Shown piece by piece: positions 4,638 to 5,881 of a DNA stretch of 5,881 nt. Below the pieces are notes generated by a model, which had not been told where the DNA came from, ran no database searches, and saw only the letters and a program-made list of their open reading frames with translations. The stretch comes from Planctomycetaceae bacterium (GTDB lineage: Bacteria; Planctomycetota; Planctomycetia; Pirellulales; Thermoguttaceae): NCBI GenBank assembly GCA_031261125.1, contig JAISJZ010000044.1:1-5881 (forward strand). Reading direction: 5' to 3'. The position numbers and the translations under genes were made by a program. Position 1 is the first letter of the stretch; the number at the start of each line of letters is the position of its first letter.

Positions 4638-5881
4638 ATGCTGCGTTCGTTTGTTTTACTTCTCGTTTCGGCGTGTCCGCTGTTTGCGGAGTCCTTTCGT
4701 CAGGATACTTTGCTCGAAAAGAACTGGCAATTCACCAAAGGCGATGTCGCCGACGCGGCAAAGCCCGATTTTGACGCTTCCGCTTGGCAAAGCGTTACCG
4801 TGCCGCACGATTGGGCGATTTACGGTCCCTTCGATATGAAAGTCGATGAGCAAAACGTTGCCATCGCCGAAAATTTTGAAACCAAACCAACCGTCAAGAG
4901 CGGACGCACCGGGGCGTTGCCGTTCGTCGGTATCGGCTGGTACCGCACAACTTTTGACGTTCCCCGATACGAAAAAGGGAAAAAGCGGGTTACGCTGAAA
5001 TTCGACGGCGCGATGAGCGAACCGAAGGTCTTTGTGAACGGCAAAGAGGCGGGACATTGGGCTTACGGCTACAACACGTTTCACCTCGACGCAACGCCGT
5101 TTCTCAACGAGGACGGCAAAGGAAATGTCCTCGCGGTGCGCCTCGAAAACAAAGCCGGTTCGTCCCGCTGGTATCCGGGGGCGGGCTTATACCGGAATGT
5201 TCACGTTATTACGACCAACGAGATTCATATTCCGGTCTGGGGAACGTACATCACTACGCCGTTCCTTTCGGAAACCGGCGCGTCGGTGAAACTGCGGGTA
5301 ACGCTGAAAAATGTTCCCGCGAATGAAATCGTCCGCCTTGAAACCACGATTTTCGACCCGTCGGGCAAACCGGCGGCAACGAAAAACGATATTCGGCAGC
5401 AGTATGACGTTCCGCTGGAACAAAACCTGACCGTGCCGAATCCCGCTCTCTGGTCGCCGGAAAGCCCTGTCCGGTATCGTGCCGTAACGAAAGTGTTCGT
5501 CAAAGATACGCAAACCGATGAATACACCACGCCGTTCGGGATTCGTGATATAAAATATATTGCCGACAAAGGATTTTTTCTCAACGGCAAGTTGCGGAAA
5601 TTTCAAGGCGTATGCAATCATCACGATTTAGGACCGCTCGGCACAGCCATCAATACGGCGGCATTGCGGCGGCAGTTGACGCTGCTCAAAGAGATGGGCT
5701 GTGATTCGATTCGGACTTCGCACAATATGCCGGCACCGGAGTTGGTTGAACTTTGCGACGAGATGGGATTGATGATGATGGTTGAAAGTTTCGACGAGTG
5801 GGCAAGTCCCAAATGCCGCAACGGGTACAACATTTTTTTCAAGGAGTGGGCGGAGAAGGATATGGTCAATATGATTCATCA
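4638..5881 (+). CDS. Secreted glycoside hydrolase family 2 enzyme (beta-galactosidase-like), 3' end missing
   Basis: The frame is open from ATG 4638 to the window edge: 414 codons of a protein that is usually around 700-1000 residues. A signal peptide (MLRSFVLLLVSACPLFA, cut near residue 17) sends it out of the cytoplasm. Next come the GH2 sugar-binding jelly-roll (about 24-195, with VPHDWA at 55-60, GWYRTTF at 100-106 and SRWYPGAGLYRNV at 176-188), an immunoglobulin-like domain (about 200-305, ending near FGIR 300-303) and the start of the TIM barrel. In the barrel, GVCNHHD (His328, His329) and RTSHN (His362) match the substrate/metal-site histidines of LacZ-type enzymes. DEW (386-388) follows. 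The acid/base NE motif and nucleophile Glu lie beyond the window. The family hydrolyses beta-galactosides, but GH2 also includes glucuronidases, mannosidases and arabinosidases, so the substrate is open. It probably acts in the periplasm or outside on plant or host glycans. It is divergent from the PEP-CTERM gene. Confidence 0.93.
   Translation, partial: MLRSFVLLLVSACPLFAESFRQDTLLEKNWQFTKGDVADAAKPDFDASAWQSVTVPHDWAIYGPFDMKVDEQNVAIAENFETKPTVKSGRTGALPFVGIGWYRTTFDVPRYEKGKKRVTLKFDGAMSEPKVFVNGKEAGHWAYGYNTFHLDATPFLNEDGKGNVLAVRLENKAGSSRWYPGAGLYRNVHVITTNEIHIPVWGTYITTPFLSETGASVKLRVTLKNVPANEIVRLETTIFDPSGKPAATKNDIRQQYDVPLEQNLTVPNPALWSPESPVRYRAVTKVFVKDTQTDEYTTPFGIRDIKYIADKGFFLNGKLRKFQGVCNHHDLGPLGTAINTAALRRQLTLLKEMGCDSIRTSHNMPAPELVELCDEMGLMMMVESFDEWASPKCRNGYNIFFKEWAEKDMVNMIH

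Noticed and set aside
4656..5084. 142-codon minus-strand open frame opposite the GH2 gene
   Set aside because: It is a shadow of a well-supported GH2 coding frame.

Overview
The window looks like chromosomal DNA from a bacterium with PEP-CTERM protein sorting. A planctomycete or other PVC-group member, possibly from an animal gut, is my best inference. The reasons are the polynucleotide phosphorylase N-terminus (PLTCDYRE...AAGKFPGGF), a typical PEP-CTERM tail ending in RRR, a secreted glycoside hydrolase family 2 enzyme and moderate GC with AT-rich spacers. This assignment is not firm without a tree.

Layout. Positions 1-193 are an AT-rich leader with a plausible promoter. A small Lys/Pro-rich lipoprotein gene (194-412, +) follows. 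It is followed by the conserved pair rpsO (541-813, +; ribosomal protein S15) and pnp (944-3088, +; polynucleotide phosphorylase), closed by a strong intrinsic terminator (3122-3147). The rpsO-pnp spacer is the most unusual stretch. It holds seven degenerate copies of a 7-bp repeat in two inverted arms, with a perfect 8-bp hairpin near the left arm. The right arm runs up to the pnp start codon and occupies the place where a Shine-Dalgarno sequence should be.

Positions 3089-3463 separate convergent genes. They contain the pnp terminator, a possible short remnant of a protein tail on the minus strand, a large imperfect hairpin built from CGGAA/TTCCG units and ending in T7, and a clean minus-strand terminator. 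The minus-strand gene 3464-4126 encodes a secreted PEP-CTERM protein of unknown function. A 511-bp divergent spacer (4127-4637) contains promoter candidates for both directions, a perfect 13-bp tandem duplication and an unusual A-tract/T-tract hairpin. The window ends inside a secreted GH2 (beta-galactosidase-like) gene beginning at 4638, cut off before the catalytic acid/base and nucleophile.

How they work together: rpsO and pnp are a classical translation/RNA-decay pair whose leader is often a control point. The PEP-CTERM protein and the GH2 enzyme are both exported and divergently arranged, but nothing in the sequence proves a shared pathway. I see no CRISPR array, tRNA, rRNA, complete insertion sequence or clearly novel multi-gene system. 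The best candidates for something undescribed are the repeat-built pnp leader and the two large intergenic hairpins.
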